Source of the DNA: Vibrio ostreicida
GTDB lineage: Bacteria; Pseudomonadota; Gammaproteobacteria; Enterobacterales; Vibrionaceae
Direction: 5' to 3'
Length of the DNA stretch: 64,000 bases
Assembly (NCBI RefSeq): GCF_013074385.2
Contig: NZ_JABEYA020000002.1
Coordinates: forward strand, 631,368 to 695,367
The notes under the pieces were generated by a model, which saw only the letters and a program-made list of their open reading frames with translations, had not been told where the DNA came from and searched no databases. Positions 28,468 to 39,429 of the stretch are shown in pieces. The first letter of the stretch is position 1; the number at the start of each line of letters is the position of its first letter. The position numbers and the translations under genes were made by a program.

Positions 28468-31400
28468 TTGAAAGAGGTAAATATCAATCACTGACCATGG
28501 TCAACTGGAACGGTTTTTTTGCCCGAACATTTGATATTGATGGTTTGGTAACCACGCTCTCTGGCGGAAACGGAGCAGGTAAGTCGACGACCATGGCGGC
28601 GTTTATCACAGCCCTGATCCCGGATCAAACCTTGCTTCATTTCCGTAACACCACAGAAGCAGGAAGCAGCCAATCATCCCGTGATAAAGGCTTATACGGT
28701 AAGCTTCAAGCTGGGGCTTGTTATGCCGCATTGGATGTGGTGAATTCACGTAATCAGCGCCTGCTGTTTGCGGTAAAGCTACAGCAGGTGGCTGGCCGTG
28801 ACAAAAAAGTCGATATTAAACCTTTTGTTATTCAGGGTTTGCCAAGTCACGTTAAGCCGACCGATATTCTGATTGAAAGTGTTTCTGCCACTCAGGCACG
28901 CGTGCGTCAAATTAATGAAGTCAAAGACTCTGTTGCTGAGTATGAAGGTGTTCAAGTAAAAACGTTTACGTCGATCGTCGATTATCACGCACAGATGTTT
29001 GAGTTTGGCGTCATCCCTAAGAAGCTCAGAAATTCAGGTGACCGATCTAAGTTCTATCGTTTGATTGAAGCTTCACTGTACGGCGGTATCTCTAGCGCGA
29101 TTACCCGCTCCCTGCGTGATTACCTCTTGCCGCAAAACGGTGGAGTAAAGAAAGCGTTTCAGGATATGGAATCCGCTTTGCGAGAGAATCGCATGACGTT
29201 GGAAGCGATTAAAACGACTCAGGCAGATCGAGACTTGTTCAAACATCTTATCACTGAGTCCACTCATTACGTTGCGGCGGATTATATGCGCCACGCGAAT
29301 GAACGGCGCAGTAAACTCGAACAAACACTGGCGTTACGCAATGAATTGTTTGGATCTCGCCATATCTTGATAGAGCAGAATAAACAGTTGAATCGAGTCC
29401 AAGAAGAACTGGAATGTTTGGTTGAATCCGAATCGGCTCTAGAACAAGATCATCAAGCCGCATCCGATCATTTACAGTTGGTACAAAATGCCCTTCGCCA
29501 ACAAGAAAAAATAGAACGTTATCAAGAAGATCTTGAGGAACTCAGTGAGCGTCTTGAAGAGCAATTGATGGTGGTCGAAGAAGCGCAAGAGCGTGTCCTG
29601 TTGATGGAAGAACAGTCGCTGGTCGCCGAGGAAGAAGTGGATAGCCTCAAAACACAATTGGCCGATTATCAGCAGGCATTGGATGTGCAGCAAACGCGAG
29701 CGCTGCAATATCAGCAAGCCGTAGACGCATTAGAGAAAGCCAGACAGCTGTTGGATGACGATTCCTTGACCGCGCAAGGTGCACAGGCACGAATTGGTGA
29801 GCTTAAACAACAAGAGTCTCAATGCACAGCAGAATTGCTTTCGGTTAAACATAAACTGGATATGTCATCGGCGGCATCACAACAGTTCGATGCTGCGTTG
29901 CAGTTAGTGCGGACGATTGCGGGGGCATCGATTGAACGGCATGAGGCGTCAGACGTCGCTAGAAAATCGATCAGGCAAGCACAACAAGCGCAGCAAATTG
30001 CTCACAATGAGCAGCAATGGCAAGCGCAGCACAGAGACATTGAGCGACGTATACAGCAGCAAAACCAAGCCCGTGAATTGGTGGAAGGGTATCGTGCTCA
30101 GTATTACGTCGAGCTTAGTGACGAACTGGTCTTTGAACAAGAGCGTGAGCGTCATACAGAGCAGATTGACACTCTGGAAGTGGCGCAGGAGACGTTGCGC
30201 GAACAACGCAGTGAATTGCGTCGCGCTGAGCAAGACTGCTTATCTGAAATCACTCAGTTGGAAGCGATCGCTCCGACTTGGATTGCTGCAAACGATGCGC
30301 TGGAATCATTGAAAGCGCAAAGTGGGGCAACCCTAAATGACAGCCATGCTGTGATGACTCATATGCAGTCGGTCTTAGAACAGGAAAAGCAGCACTCGAG
30401 GGCAAAAGACAAACTCGCCGAGCGACGCAGTCAGCTGGAAAGCGACATTGAGCGCCTCGCCTCTCCTGGTGGCTCGAACGACCCGCGCCTGAAAGGTCTG
30501 GCAGATACCTTGGGAGGGGTGCTTCTGTCAGAAATTTATGACGATATCACCCTAGATGATGCACCGTATTTCAGCGCCATGTATGGACCTGCGCGACATG
30601 CGATCGTGGTGTCTGACCTGTCTGATATTGAACAGAAGCTGGTTGAACTGGATGATTGCCCCGAAGATTTGTATCTGATCGAAGGTGATATTGATGCCTT
30701 TGATGACAGCTCGTTTGATGCAGAAGAGCTCGGTGGTGCTGTGTGTGTTCGGATGAACGACCGTCAAATACGTTATTCTCGTTTCCCTGAAATCCCCTTA
30801 TTTGGACGTGCGGCGCGTGAGCAGCGTTTAGAATTACTGCGGAGTGAGCGTGAAGATGTGGTTGAGCAATATGCAAAAACCGCGTTTGATGCACAAAAAC
30901 TGCAACGTCTTTACCAGTTAATGAATGACTTTGTGGCCCGACATATTCAGGTTGCATTTGCTGCTGATCCTGAACAATCGCTTGCTTTAGTGCGTGATAA
31001 ACACACTCAGGTATCAAGAACACTGTCTGATTTGGAAGGGCAAGGACACCAGCAACGCGCTCAGCTGAAAAACAGTAAGCAAGCGTTATCTGCATTAGCT
31101 AAATTAGCACCGATCATGGCGTTGGTTGAAGATGACGCGCTGGGCATGCGTTTTGACGAGTTAGAAAGTAAACTGGCTGAGCTTGGCGAATCGAAAAATT
31201 TCCTCGCTCAACATGGAAAAGCGGTGGAAGCGCTGGAAAAAGTGGCTTCTGCACTTGATGCGGACCCCGAACATTTTGAGGCACTAGAGGCCAATTACAT
31301 AACCGCAGATTTGCAGCTCCAGACGCTGAAGAAACATATTTTTGTTTTGTCTGATGTGGCGGAGCGTCGCCATTATTTCGCTTACTCCGATTCTGTCGAC

Positions 31401-32924
31401 TTGCTCAATCAAAGCAGTGAATTGAGTGAACAACTGAAGATAAAATTGGTCGAGGCCGAGCGGCAGAGAGCCCGTTCACGTGATGAGTTAAAGCAGTCAC
31501 AGGGACAAATGAATCAGTACAATCAGTTACTGGCTTCATTAAAGAGTTCGCATCAGGCGAAGCTCGAAACCGTTCAGGAATTTAAACAAGAACTGCAAGA
31601 GTTTGGTGTGAACCCCGATGAAGGGGCTCAAGAGAGAGCCATGCGTCGTCGTGATGAATTGCAACAACGCTTGCAAACGTCACGGACCAGAAAGAGCGAC
31701 TACGAACGCACTATTACGTCGACAGAGCTGGAAATGAAAGGTCTGGCTAAACGATTGAAGAAAGTGCAGAAAGCGTACATTGAGCTGCGCACGTTTGTCG
31801 TTGCAGCAAAAGCAGGGTGGTGCTCGGTACTGCGCTTGGCTCGAGACAACGACGTAGAGCGTCGCCTTCATAAACGTGAGCTCGCTTATTTGTCTGGTGA
31901 TGAACTCAGATCAATGTCGGATAAATCATTGGGCGCACTCCGCCTTGCTGTCTCGGATAACGATGATCTTCGTGATGCACTGCGTCTGTCTGAAGACAAT
32001 GCGTACCCTGAGCGTAAAGTTCTCTTTTACATTGCGGTTTATCAACACCTTCGCGAACGTATTCGTCAGGATATTATTCGCACCGATGACCCAGTCGAAG
32101 CAATCGAAGAAATGGAAGTGGAACTGGCTAGGCTGACAGAAGAGCTAACTCAACGAGAGAATCGTCTGGCGATCAGTTCAGAATCGGTTGCGAGCATCAT
32201 CAACAAAACCATACAGCGTGAGCAAAATCGTATTCGCATGTTGAATCAAGGCCTGTCGAATATTGCGTTTGGTCAAGTCAAAGGGGTTCGCCTCAATGTG
32301 AAGATCCGCGAGAGTCATGAAATGCTACTCAAGGGGCTGGCGAGTCAACAGGATCAGCACAAAGATTTGTTTGAGTCTTCACGCTTTACTTTCTCGGAAG
32401 CCATGGCCAAATTGTTCCAGCGAGTCAATCCTCATATTGATATGGGTCAGCGTAGCCCCCAAGTGCTGGGAGAAGAACTGCTCGACTACCGCAATTATCT
32501 GGAATTAAGCGTTGAAGTCAGTCGAGGGTCTGATGGGTGGTTGCAAGCTGAGTCTGGCGCACTGTCGACTGGAGAAGCGATTGGTACGGGTCAGTCGATA
32601 TTGTTGATGGTGGTACAAAGCTGGGAAGAGGAGTCGCGCCGCTTGCGGAGCAAAGACATCGTGCCATGTCGCCTGCTGTTCTTGGATGAGGCCGCTCGTC
32701 TGGACACCAAATCAATTTCGACCTTGTTTGAACTCTGCGATCGCCTCGATATGCAGTTATTGATCGCGGCGCCTGAAAACATTAGCCCAGAAAAAGGCAC
32801 GACCTACAAATTGGTTCGTAAAGTGTTCAAAGATCACGAGCATGTTCATGTGGTGGGATTGCGCGGATTTGGTCAGGTTGATCAGAATCGTACAGAGGCC
32901 GAGGCCGTGTTAGAAGAGTTGTGA
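28464..32924 (+). CDS. mukB: Chromosome partition protein MukB (SMC-like ATPase)
   Basis: MukB is the SMC-like motor of MukBEF, which compacts chromosomes. The 1486-residue protein has the Walker A motif GGNGAGKST at 34-42 in the N-terminal head. Two long coiled coils flank the hinge region (about residues 650-800). The C-terminal head carries the signature [12 protein letters not shown] and the Walker [14 protein letters not shown]. The length matches the E. coli protein. The start overlaps the mukE stop (ATGA). A strong terminator follows 12 bases after the stop. Confidence 0.98.
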   Translation: MIERGKYQSLTMVNWNGFFARTFDIDGLVTTLSGGNGAGKSTTMAAFITALIPDQTLLHFRNTTEAGSSQSSRDKGLYGKLQAGACYAALDVVNSRNQRLLFAVKLQQVAGRDKKVDIKPFVIQGLPSHVKPTDILIESVSATQARVRQINEVKDSVAEYEGVQVKTFTSIVDYHAQMFEFGVIPKKLRNSGDRSKFYRLIEASLYGGISSAITRSLRDYLLPQNGGVKKAFQDMESALRENRMTLEAIKTTQADRDLFKHLITESTHYVAADYMRHANERRSKLEQTLALRNELFGSRHILIEQNKQLNRVQEELECLVESESALEQDHQAASDHLQLVQNALRQQEKIERYQEDLEELSERLEEQLMVVEEAQERVLLMEEQSLVAEEEVDSLKTQLADYQQALDVQQTRALQYQQAVDALEKARQLLDDDSLTAQGAQARIGELKQQESQCTAELLSVKHKLDMSSAASQQFDAALQLVRTIAGASIERHEASDVARKSIRQAQQAQQIAHNEQQWQAQHRDIERRIQQQNQARELVEGYRAQYYVELSDELVFEQERERHTEQIDTLEVAQETLREQRSELRRAEQDCLSEITQLEAIAPTWIAANDALESLKAQSGATLNDSHAVMTHMQSVLEQEKQHSRAKDKLAERRSQLESDIERLASPGGSNDPRLKGLADTLGGVLLSEIYDDITLDDAPYFSAMYGPARHAIVVSDLSDIEQKLVELDDCPEDLYLIEGDIDAFDDSSFDAEELGGAVCVRMNDRQIRYSRFPEIPLFGRAAREQRLELLRSEREDVVEQYAKTAFDAQKLQRLYQLMNDFVARHIQVAFAADPEQSLALVRDKHTQVSRTLSDLEGQGHQQRAQLKNSKQALSALAKLAPIMALVEDDALGMRFDELESKLAELGESKNFLAQHGKAVEALEKVASALDADPEHFEALEANYITADLQLQTLKKHIFVLSDVAERRHYFAYSDSVDLLNQSSELSEQLKIKLVEAERQRARSRDELKQSQGQMNQYNQLLASLKSSHQAKLETVQEFKQELQEFGVNPDEGAQERAMRRRDELQQRLQTSRTRKSDYERTITSTELEMKGLAKRLKKVQKAYIELRTFVVAAKAGWCSVLRLARDNDVERRLHKRELAYLSGDELRSMSDKSLGALRLAVSDNDDLRDALRLSEDNAYPERKVLFYIAVYQHLRERIRQDIIRTDDPVEAIEEMEVELARLTEELTQRENRLAISSESVASIINKTIQREQNRIRMLNQGLSNIAFGQVKGVRLNVKIRESHEMLLKGLASQQDQHKDLFESSRFTFSEAMAKLFQRVNPHIDMGQRSPQVLGEELLDYRNYLELSVEVSRGSDGWLQAESGALSTGEAIGTGQSILLMVVQSWEEESRRLRSKDIVPCRLLFLDEAARLDTKSISTLFELCDRLDMQLLIAAPENISPEKGTTYKLVRKVFKDHEHVHVVGLRGFGQVDQNRTEAEAVLEEL

Positions 32925-32936
32925 TACGGTTAAGAT

Positions 32937-32969
32937 AAAAAAGCCCTGCGAGTCTCGCAGGGCTTTTTT
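32937..32969. terminator. Bidirectional terminator between mukB and the ATP-grasp operon
   Basis: GCCCTGCGA (32943-32951) pairs with TCGCAGGGC (32955-32963), flanked by A and T runs on both sides. It ends mukB on plus and the retropepsin/7TM/ATP-grasp operon on minus. Confidence 0.9.
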
Positions 32970-32975
32970 GATGAC

Positions 32976-33956
32976 TCAAAACTGAGCTTTTGAACCAAAC
33001 ATTTTAGCGGCATAGGCCACCCGTTGCTCTGCGGTGGGAGGTGTTTTTAACACGCCCAAAGATTCAATATGATGGAGTCTGGGCAGCAGTCCGGCGCCAT
33101 TGGCAATCTGTATGGCCAGCCCTGGCCTGGCATTTAACTCTAGCACCATAGGACCTTCGTCTTTGTCGAGCACCATATCTGTTCCCATGTAACCAAGTCC
33201 CGTCATTTCCCATGCACTGGAAGCGAGGACTAATAGGCGTTGCCAATGCGGAATCTGAAGCTTAGAGAGGTCTTTGTTGGTATCGGGATGGTGTGTGATC
33301 GGCTGATCAAACTGAACAGCACGGATGGCTTGTCCGCTGGCAATGTCAATCCCAACCCCAACCGCACCCTGATGCAAGTTAGCTTTCCCATCTGAGGCGG
33401 CGGTCGAGCAGCGCATCATTGCCATTACAGGGTAACCTTTGAAAACAATAATACGGACATCTGGCACACCTTCGTAACTGAACCCCTCAAAACATTCATC
33501 AAATTTAATGAGATTTTCAACCACAGCGACATCATTCTTACCACCCAACGAAAAAAGGCCAGCCAACGCATTACTGATATGCCGTTCTACATCTTGTTGA
33601 TGAATGGTTGAACCAGAAGGCTTGGTATAGAGACCGTCTTTGTGAGAAGTGATCACCAATATACCTTTTCCGCCACTTCCCTGTGCGGGTTTAATCACAA
33701 AACCTGGCCAGTCTTTGACCATATTATGGATGGTTTTGACTTCCGCCTGACTTCGTATGACCCCAACCAGTTTTGGGACCGTTGCACCTGCCGCTTGAGC
33801 GATGATTTTGGTTTTAAGTTTGTCGTCAACCAAGGGGTATTTAGAGCGATCATTGTAGCGACCAATAAAACTATGGTTGCGTTGGTTCATGCCCATAATG
33901 CCCTTGTGACGAAGCTTACTGGGTGACGTAAATTGCGCAGCGAAACGTGTCAGCAT
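32976..33956 (-). CDS. RimK-like ATP-grasp amino-acid ligase (alpha-L-glutamate ligase-like)
   Basis: The 326-residue protein is a cytosolic ATP-grasp ligase with no signal or membrane segment. Nucleotide-binding residues are recognisable in VIKPAQGSGGKGI (88-99, lysine 89 and the flexible G-rich loop). The metal-binding pair of this fold is Glu273/Asn275 in LELNARPGL. A lid region with PDVRIIVFKG lies near 165-174. By family, such enzymes join an amino acid (classically glutamate) to a carboxyl group of a peptide or protein; the substrate here is unknown. It has a strong GGAGG ribosome site and starts two bases after the 7TM gene stop. It is the last of a three-gene operon. Confidence 0.9.
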   Translation of the reverse strand: MLTRFAAQFTSPSKLRHKGIMGMNQRNHSFIGRYNDRSKYPLVDDKLKTKIIAQAAGATVPKLVGVIRSQAEVKTIHNMVKDWPGFVIKPAQGSGGKGILVITSHKDGLYTKPSGSTIHQQDVERHISNALAGLFSLGGKNDVAVVENLIKFDECFEGFSYEGVPDVRIIVFKGYPVMAMMRCSTAASDGKANLHQGAVGVGIDIASGQAIRAVQFDQPITHHPDTNKDLSKLQIPHWQRLLVLASSAWEMTGLGYMGTDMVLDKDEGPMVLELNARPGLAIQIANGAGLLPRLHHIESLGVLKTPPTAEQRVAYAAKMFGSKAQF

Positions 33957-33958
33957 GG

Positions 33959-35464
33959 TTAATCCTCCGCGAGTGGCTTAAAGCGGCGCAGCTCGGTCAG
34001 GCGATAACCTGTATAGGTACCAAGCAGCAAAATAGCGGCCAAGACGATTAGCTGAAGGCCAATAAAGTTGAACGTCAGATGTTGTATATAGGCATTGGTC
34101 ATGGTGAGGTAGACCAGTACGGCGGTTGCGAGTGATCCGCCCCCTTGCAATATGACCTCTTTTGCCCCTTCTTCTTCCCACAAAATAGACATGCGTTCAA
34201 TGGTCCATGACAAAATGATCATCGGGAAGAACGTAATAGATAACCCTTCCGTTAAGCCAATCTTGAAGGCGACCACGGTGAATAACGATATGATCATAAT
34301 GACGGTAATGATGACCGCTGATATCCTAGCAACTAGGAGTAAATTTAGCCTTGAAAGGTAACTTCGAATCACCAATCCTGTGCCGACGATCAGCAAGAAA
34401 CCAACAATCCCAGTAATGAGCTGTGTTTGTACAAAGGCAACCGCGATCAGGATCGGCATAAAGGTGCCGGAGGTTTTCAGGCCAACAATGACCCGAAGGA
34501 ACACGACCAGTAAAGCGCCGATCGGAATCAACATAATGGTCTTAAACATGGCTTGCTCTTCAAGCGGCAAACTATGAATGGAGAAGTTCAGCAGGCCATC
34601 GGCTTCGACTTTATCCAAGGTGGCTTGCTTGGGCGAGACTTCCTGCGCAATCATCGAAAAATGAACCTGACTATTTTGCCCTCCAACTAAATCGAGGAGC
34701 GAGACATTGGATTCATCCCATACCAAAATATTGTCAGCAATGACTTGATTCTGGCTTTGTGGATTAAACAGCACCCATTCATCGCCGTCCCAAACCTGAT
34801 TCATGGGTTGAACCGTCTGGCGACGACGCCCATCTTTCAGTTCAATGACCCCCACGACTTTACTCGCTATTTTCGCATAGGCGAGAATCTTATCAACGGC
34901 GTCGACTTTGGACATTGTATTCAGGAGTAAGGAGGCGTTTTGGCTGTCGGTATCATTGAGAGTTTTAATGAGCTCTCGGGCGAAAGTCACGTCATCAGCC
35001 GAACGCTGGCTTGCTTTTTCAATCAGAGCAATGACCGCGGCCTCTGCTGGGCCATCAAAAGTCGGCGGGGTAATCTCTTCACTGGGGGGCATTGGGTCGA
35101 CTTTAGCCTGCGGGTCAACCAAAAATTGCGCTTTGTAGTAAATGGTCTGAGCGCCAGTCGCGTGTCGGATTGACCATTCAGCCCGGCGACCAGTATCTGT
35201 TTTTATATAAGAGACGCCATAGCCAGGGGAAGACGAAGACTCGCTAATCAAGGTAAAACCGTTTTGCGTATGAGGTGCCGCTAGCGATGCTTTGACGGGT
35301 TTATCCTGAGCATTAAACTCAACCCGGGCTTCAATGTCCCACACCTGCCGAGTTTCTCCCGGAGTCCATGGCACACCATAGGTTTGGTGACGGAACAGAC
35401 TCAAAGCAAGACCAGCAATGATCAGTACAACCACTGATATATAGAATGGGACTTTAGACGTCAT
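33959..35464 (-). CDS. Inactive transglutaminase-like 7TM membrane protein
   Basis: The 501-residue protein has an N-terminal membrane anchor (about 8-24), a large extracytoplasmic part (about 30-300) and a C-terminal bundle of about seven helices (about 307-486). Within the outer part, residues about 140-240 have a transglutaminase-like pattern (QVWDGDEWVLFNP where active enzymes have a His-x-W and an Asp). There is no cysteine anywhere in the protein, and the His/Asp positions read as Asn, so the triad is lost. Family knowledge: such proteins are fused to 7TM units and co-occur with ATP-grasp ligases and pepsin-like proteases. It is likely a binding or transport module. AAGG precedes ATG 35464. 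Confidence 0.85.
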   Translation of the reverse strand: MTSKVPFYISVVVLIIAGLALSLFRHQTYGVPWTPGETRQVWDIEARVEFNAQDKPVKASLAAPHTQNGFTLISESSSSPGYGVSYIKTDTGRRAEWSIRHATGAQTIYYKAQFLVDPQAKVDPMPPSEEITPPTFDGPAEAAVIALIEKASQRSADDVTFARELIKTLNDTDSQNASLLLNTMSKVDAVDKILAYAKIASKVVGVIELKDGRRRQTVQPMNQVWDGDEWVLFNPQSQNQVIADNILVWDESNVSLLDLVGGQNSQVHFSMIAQEVSPKQATLDKVEADGLLNFSIHSLPLEEQAMFKTIMLIPIGALLVVFLRVIVGLKTSGTFMPILIAVAFVQTQLITGIVGFLLIVGTGLVIRSYLSRLNLLLVARISAVIITVIMIISLFTVVAFKIGLTEGLSITFFPMIILSWTIERMSILWEEEGAKEVILQGGGSLATAVLVYLTMTNAYIQHLTFNFIGLQLIVLAAILLLGTYTGYRLTELRRFKPLAED

Positions 35465-35472
35465 AATCTACC

Positions 35473-36219
35473 TTATTGTTTTTGTTCGGTTTCGTTTTGG
35501 ATGTATTTTTTACTGACATCAACGATGGCTATGTCTCGGATAAACTCACGACCCAGCAACACAGGATGGGACATAAGCGAGCGATCTGCCAAAGTAAACT
35601 GCGCTTTTTCGTGAATATCTCCCAACCTTACCCACAATTCAATGACAGCACGCCGTTCCATTTGTTCATTAGTGGACTGACGAATTTTAACAAAACGAAG
35701 GATGGGAGATTCGATCCAATTGGTATCATCAAGCGGTGTCGCGCCGTCTGACAAATGGAAACGTACCCAATTTTTGCCATTGCGCTCAAATTCTTCTATA
35801 TCGACCGCGTTAAGCGATGAAGTCGTGGCGCCCGTATCAATACGCGCATCAAATGTCTGTTTTATAGAATCTATCGTGACTTTTTCTATTTCACCCAGCA
35901 TCACTCCATGAGAGGGGGAAGGTTGAGAGGGTGTTGGCATAGATTCGACTCTGGGCGGCTGCATTCTATTGATAGCAGCCATCGCCTCGGCTTGGAAATT
36001 GTTCAGCGACTTATTTAAAGAATTGATTTGGTTCTGCAAAGAATCAATGTGCTTATCGCGATCGGTTGTCTGTTGCTCAAGACGATGTATTTGTGTGGTG
36101 AGATTTGTTTCTGATGCGTTGATCGCTTCAAGCGTATCCTGATGGTAACGCTCACTGGTGGTGAGTGTACAACCGGAAAGTAGAGCAATTGCAATGACCG
36201 GAGTCAATCTGGTAAACAT
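35473..36219 (-). CDS. Retropepsin-like aspartic protease lipoprotein ("ATP-dependent zinc protease" family)
   Basis: The 248-residue protein has a lipoprotein signal with lipobox LLSGC (Cys17; residue +2 is Thr, so outer-membrane sorting is expected). A coiled coil spans about 28-85 and a Pro/Ser-rich linker 87-104. The C-terminal domain (about 107-240) carries the aspartic-protease motif DTGA at 128-131 in DARIDTGATTSS, and HPVLLGREF near 218-226. The family (PF05618) is misnamed zinc protease; related RimB proteins associate with RimK. It is the first gene of the operon with the 7TM protein and ATP-grasp ligase. The ATG has AGGA about seven bases upstream. Active as a dimer is inferred from retropepsin architecture. 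Confidence 0.88.
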   Translation of the reverse strand: MFTRLTPVIAIALLSGCTLTTSERYHQDTLEAINASETNLTTQIHRLEQQTTDRDKHIDSLQNQINSLNKSLNNFQAEAMAAINRMQPPRVESMPTPSQPSPSHGVMLGEIEKVTIDSIKQTFDARIDTGATTSSLNAVDIEEFERNGKNWVRFHLSDGATPLDDTNWIESPILRFVKIRQSTNEQMERRAVIELWVRLGDIHEKAQFTLADRSLMSHPVLLGREFIRDIAIVDVSKKYIQNETEQKQ

Positions 36220-36427
36220 TGAAAATCCTGAGTTAGACTAAGTTGCTTAGAAATTAGAAGTTTAGATCATTGCCCAATCGACCTACAAGACTAAAGCGCG
36301 TTGATGGAGAGGATTGGGCAACGATTAGTGATGTACTGCAAAAATAGGATGCACAACACCATCGAAATTCTAGATTTTTTTCGACTTGATAATAAATGAC
36401 TAACGGAGAAAACGCGTTAGATGTTTG

Positions 36428-37405
36428 TCAAGAATTAGGTTTTCGTGCAATAAGCACTGCTCGGCGAGGAGCGGGATGTCCTTCAAGCGTTCTTGAAGGG
36501 TCTTGCGGGTCGAGGTAATCTGGCAACGAATTGTGCGTCATCCACTCAGTGGTTCTCTGTTCGCCAAGGGTAGTGGTGTTTTCACTAACGATACGAACGT
36601 CCTCAAAGCCAACTTGTTCTAGCCAGACTTTGAGCGCTTTTGCTGATGGGAAGAAATACACGTTGCGCATTTGGGCATAACGATCGACGGGAACGAGTAC
36701 TGAGGTTTCATCCCCTTCAATCACTAAGGTTTCGAGGACGAGTTCTCCGCCTGCGACCAATTGGTCCTTGAGCTGAATCAGATGATCGAGCGGGGAGCGG
36801 CGATGGTAGAGCACCCCCATACTGAAGACAGTATCAAACGCGTCTAGTTTTGGCAGTTGTTCGATACCAAGTGGTAATAAATGCGCTCGTTGATCATCGC
36901 CCATGAGCTTGCGAATCGCTTCAAACTGAATAAGAAACAAGTGTGAAGGGTCAATTCCAACGCACAAACGAGCCCCTTCTCCTAACATACGCCACATGTG
37001 GTAGCCATTGCCGCACCCGACATCGAGGACATTGCGATGTTTGAGTGGCGTAATGTGAGGCAAAACCCTGTCCCACTTCCAATCACTTCGCCATTCGGTG
37101 TCAATATGAATATCGTGAACATGGAACGGGCCTTTACGCCAAGGGTGGAAGGTTCTCAGCAGGTTGTCTAATTTTTTGAGCTCACCAGCAGGCAGGCTTT
37201 GGTGATTGGAAAGGGACACTGAATCTTTTAGATTGATCGTGTCTGGCGTGCCTTGGGGGATCTTATTGAGCGCTTTCATCCAACGGCCAAAATCACCGTG
37301 TTCTGCATTTTGCCAGTCAGTCAGTTGCTGAGGAAGCGTGTTGAGCCAAGGTTGTAGACGAGAGTCCTGAGCAATGAGCTGATAAAAATTAGCAAAATTA
37401 AACAT
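36428..37405 (-). CDS. cmoB: tRNA U34 carboxymethyltransferase CmoB
   Basis: CmoB transfers a carboxymethyl group from carboxy-S-adenosylmethionine to ho5U34, making cmo5U34 in tRNAs that read wobble codons. The 325-residue length is usual. The SAM-like motif [15 protein letters not shown] and the [15 protein letters not shown] segment are typical. It follows cmoA on the same strand with 52 bases between them, and no terminator hairpin is visible between the two genes, so an operon is likely. Confidence 0.97.
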   Translation of the reverse strand: MFNFANFYQLIAQDSRLQPWLNTLPQQLTDWQNAEHGDFGRWMKALNKIPQGTPDTINLKDSVSLSNHQSLPAGELKKLDNLLRTFHPWRKGPFHVHDIHIDTEWRSDWKWDRVLPHITPLKHRNVLDVGCGNGYHMWRMLGEGARLCVGIDPSHLFLIQFEAIRKLMGDDQRAHLLPLGIEQLPKLDAFDTVFSMGVLYHRRSPLDHLIQLKDQLVAGGELVLETLVIEGDETSVLVPVDRYAQMRNVYFFPSAKALKVWLEQVGFEDVRIVSENTTTLGEQRTTEWMTHNSLPDYLDPQDPSRTLEGHPAPRRAVLIARKPNS

Positions 37406-37457
37406 GGGTAATTAATCACTTAATCAAAAATAGGAAGTTGTTGTCTTTACACGGTAC

Positions 37458-38210
<753 letters not shown>

Positions 38211-38287
38211 TCAAACTACACTGGTCGTAAAAAGGCGCATATTTTATGAGAAATTTGCGCCTGTGTCATGTTTTGTCAGCATTCAAG

Positions 38288-39154
38288 TTAGAACATGGCC
38301 AGCTGTGAGTGACCATCACTGGCAGGAAACGTGTTTAAGTCCGGCAATGGGGTGTGCTTTTGAAGCATTTTATAGACATTGCTGGCAAGGTTTGGGGCAA
38401 TCAGGTTGTCTGCGGTATGGATCATGAGATAAGGCTGTTTCCCTTGCTTAATCCATTCAGGCAGTTTGGTTAGCCATGGAATAAGAAAGGCATCATTCTC
38501 TGCCTCATTGGGGTGCCCAATATAGCGGACCATTGGGTGCGAGCCAGTGGCAATCGCATGAACTGGCACTTTTGGTTTTTTATTTTGGGCATCGATAATA
38601 GCGTCAGTATCGGGCTTGGCCGCGAACACTGGGCGGCTGTCCATGATGATGCGATCATAACCCTCTTTCACTAACCATTGGTTCAGTTGGCGCTCGGCTT
38701 CTCCTTTAGCAAAAAAAGCAGGATGCCTGACTTCAATACCCATTGAGAACCCGGGCGGGAAACGCCGACAGAACTTCTTTAAATCATCAAAATGGTCGGG
38801 GCCGAAAGCCGCGGGTAATTGGATCGTCCATTGCCCTACACGATCATGTAAGGGGCTCATGATTTGCATAAATTCACTTAGCGATGCAGCACTTCCGCGC
38901 AACATTTGTTGGTGAGTGATCGCTTTTGGTAGTTTGAACGTGAATTTAAAATTTTCATGAGTAGCGGCGCGCCAATTTTTTACCGTCGACGTATTTGGAG
39001 TGGCATAGAAAGTGGTGTTGCCCTCTACGGTGTGAAAAACCTGAGCATACTTTTCCAGCCTTTCGCCCGGTTTGGTTCCTCGGCCATAAAAGCCTTCTTG
39101 CCAGTGGTTGTGTGACCACATGGTCAAACCGAGTCTGAGTGGTAATGGGTCCAT
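38288..39154 (-). CDS. yecE: DUF72 protein, YecE family
   Basis: The 288-residue TIM-barrel-like DUF72 protein has the N-terminal RLGLTMWSHNHW, VEGNTTFYATP, FKFTFKLPKAITH, and VEVRHPAFF stretches. The function of the family is unknown. ATG 39154 (start MDPLPLRLGL) is chosen; a GTG ten codons upstream is an alternative. It diverges from aspS. Confidence 0.9.
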   Translation of the reverse strand: MDPLPLRLGLTMWSHNHWQEGFYGRGTKPGERLEKYAQVFHTVEGNTTFYATPNTSTVKNWRAATHENFKFTFKLPKAITHQQMLRGSAASLSEFMQIMSPLHDRVGQWTIQLPAAFGPDHFDDLKKFCRRFPPGFSMGIEVRHPAFFAKGEAERQLNQWLVKEGYDRIIMDSRPVFAAKPDTDAIIDAQNKKPKVPVHAIATGSHPMVRYIGHPNEAENDAFLIPWLTKLPEWIKQGKQPYLMIHTADNLIAPNLASNVYKMLQKHTPLPDLNTFPASDGHSQLAMF

Positions 39155-39429
39155 TGCGAGAGTCTCTTTGATCGGGTGAAACACGCTTTGCGAGGCACTG
39201 TATAGAATAAGATATTTTCGGATGATAATCAGCGCCGATTGTTGTTTGTGATCGCTTTTGTCGTTTTATTGCTCTAAAAAGCACCAAAACAGGATAAATA
39301 GCAATAAATTGTCTCCTGAATAGTCGATTTTGAGTCACTTTCAGCGTATAAAAGGGGCTTTAATAAATCGACGATTAGATCATTGGAACTAAGCGTTATA
39401 TAAATTTTTAAGAGGTTGGGAAATTCATT

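Noticed and set aside
28464..32924. Long antisense frames inside mukB
   Set aside because: They are shadows of the strongly biased coding strand of a clear mukB.
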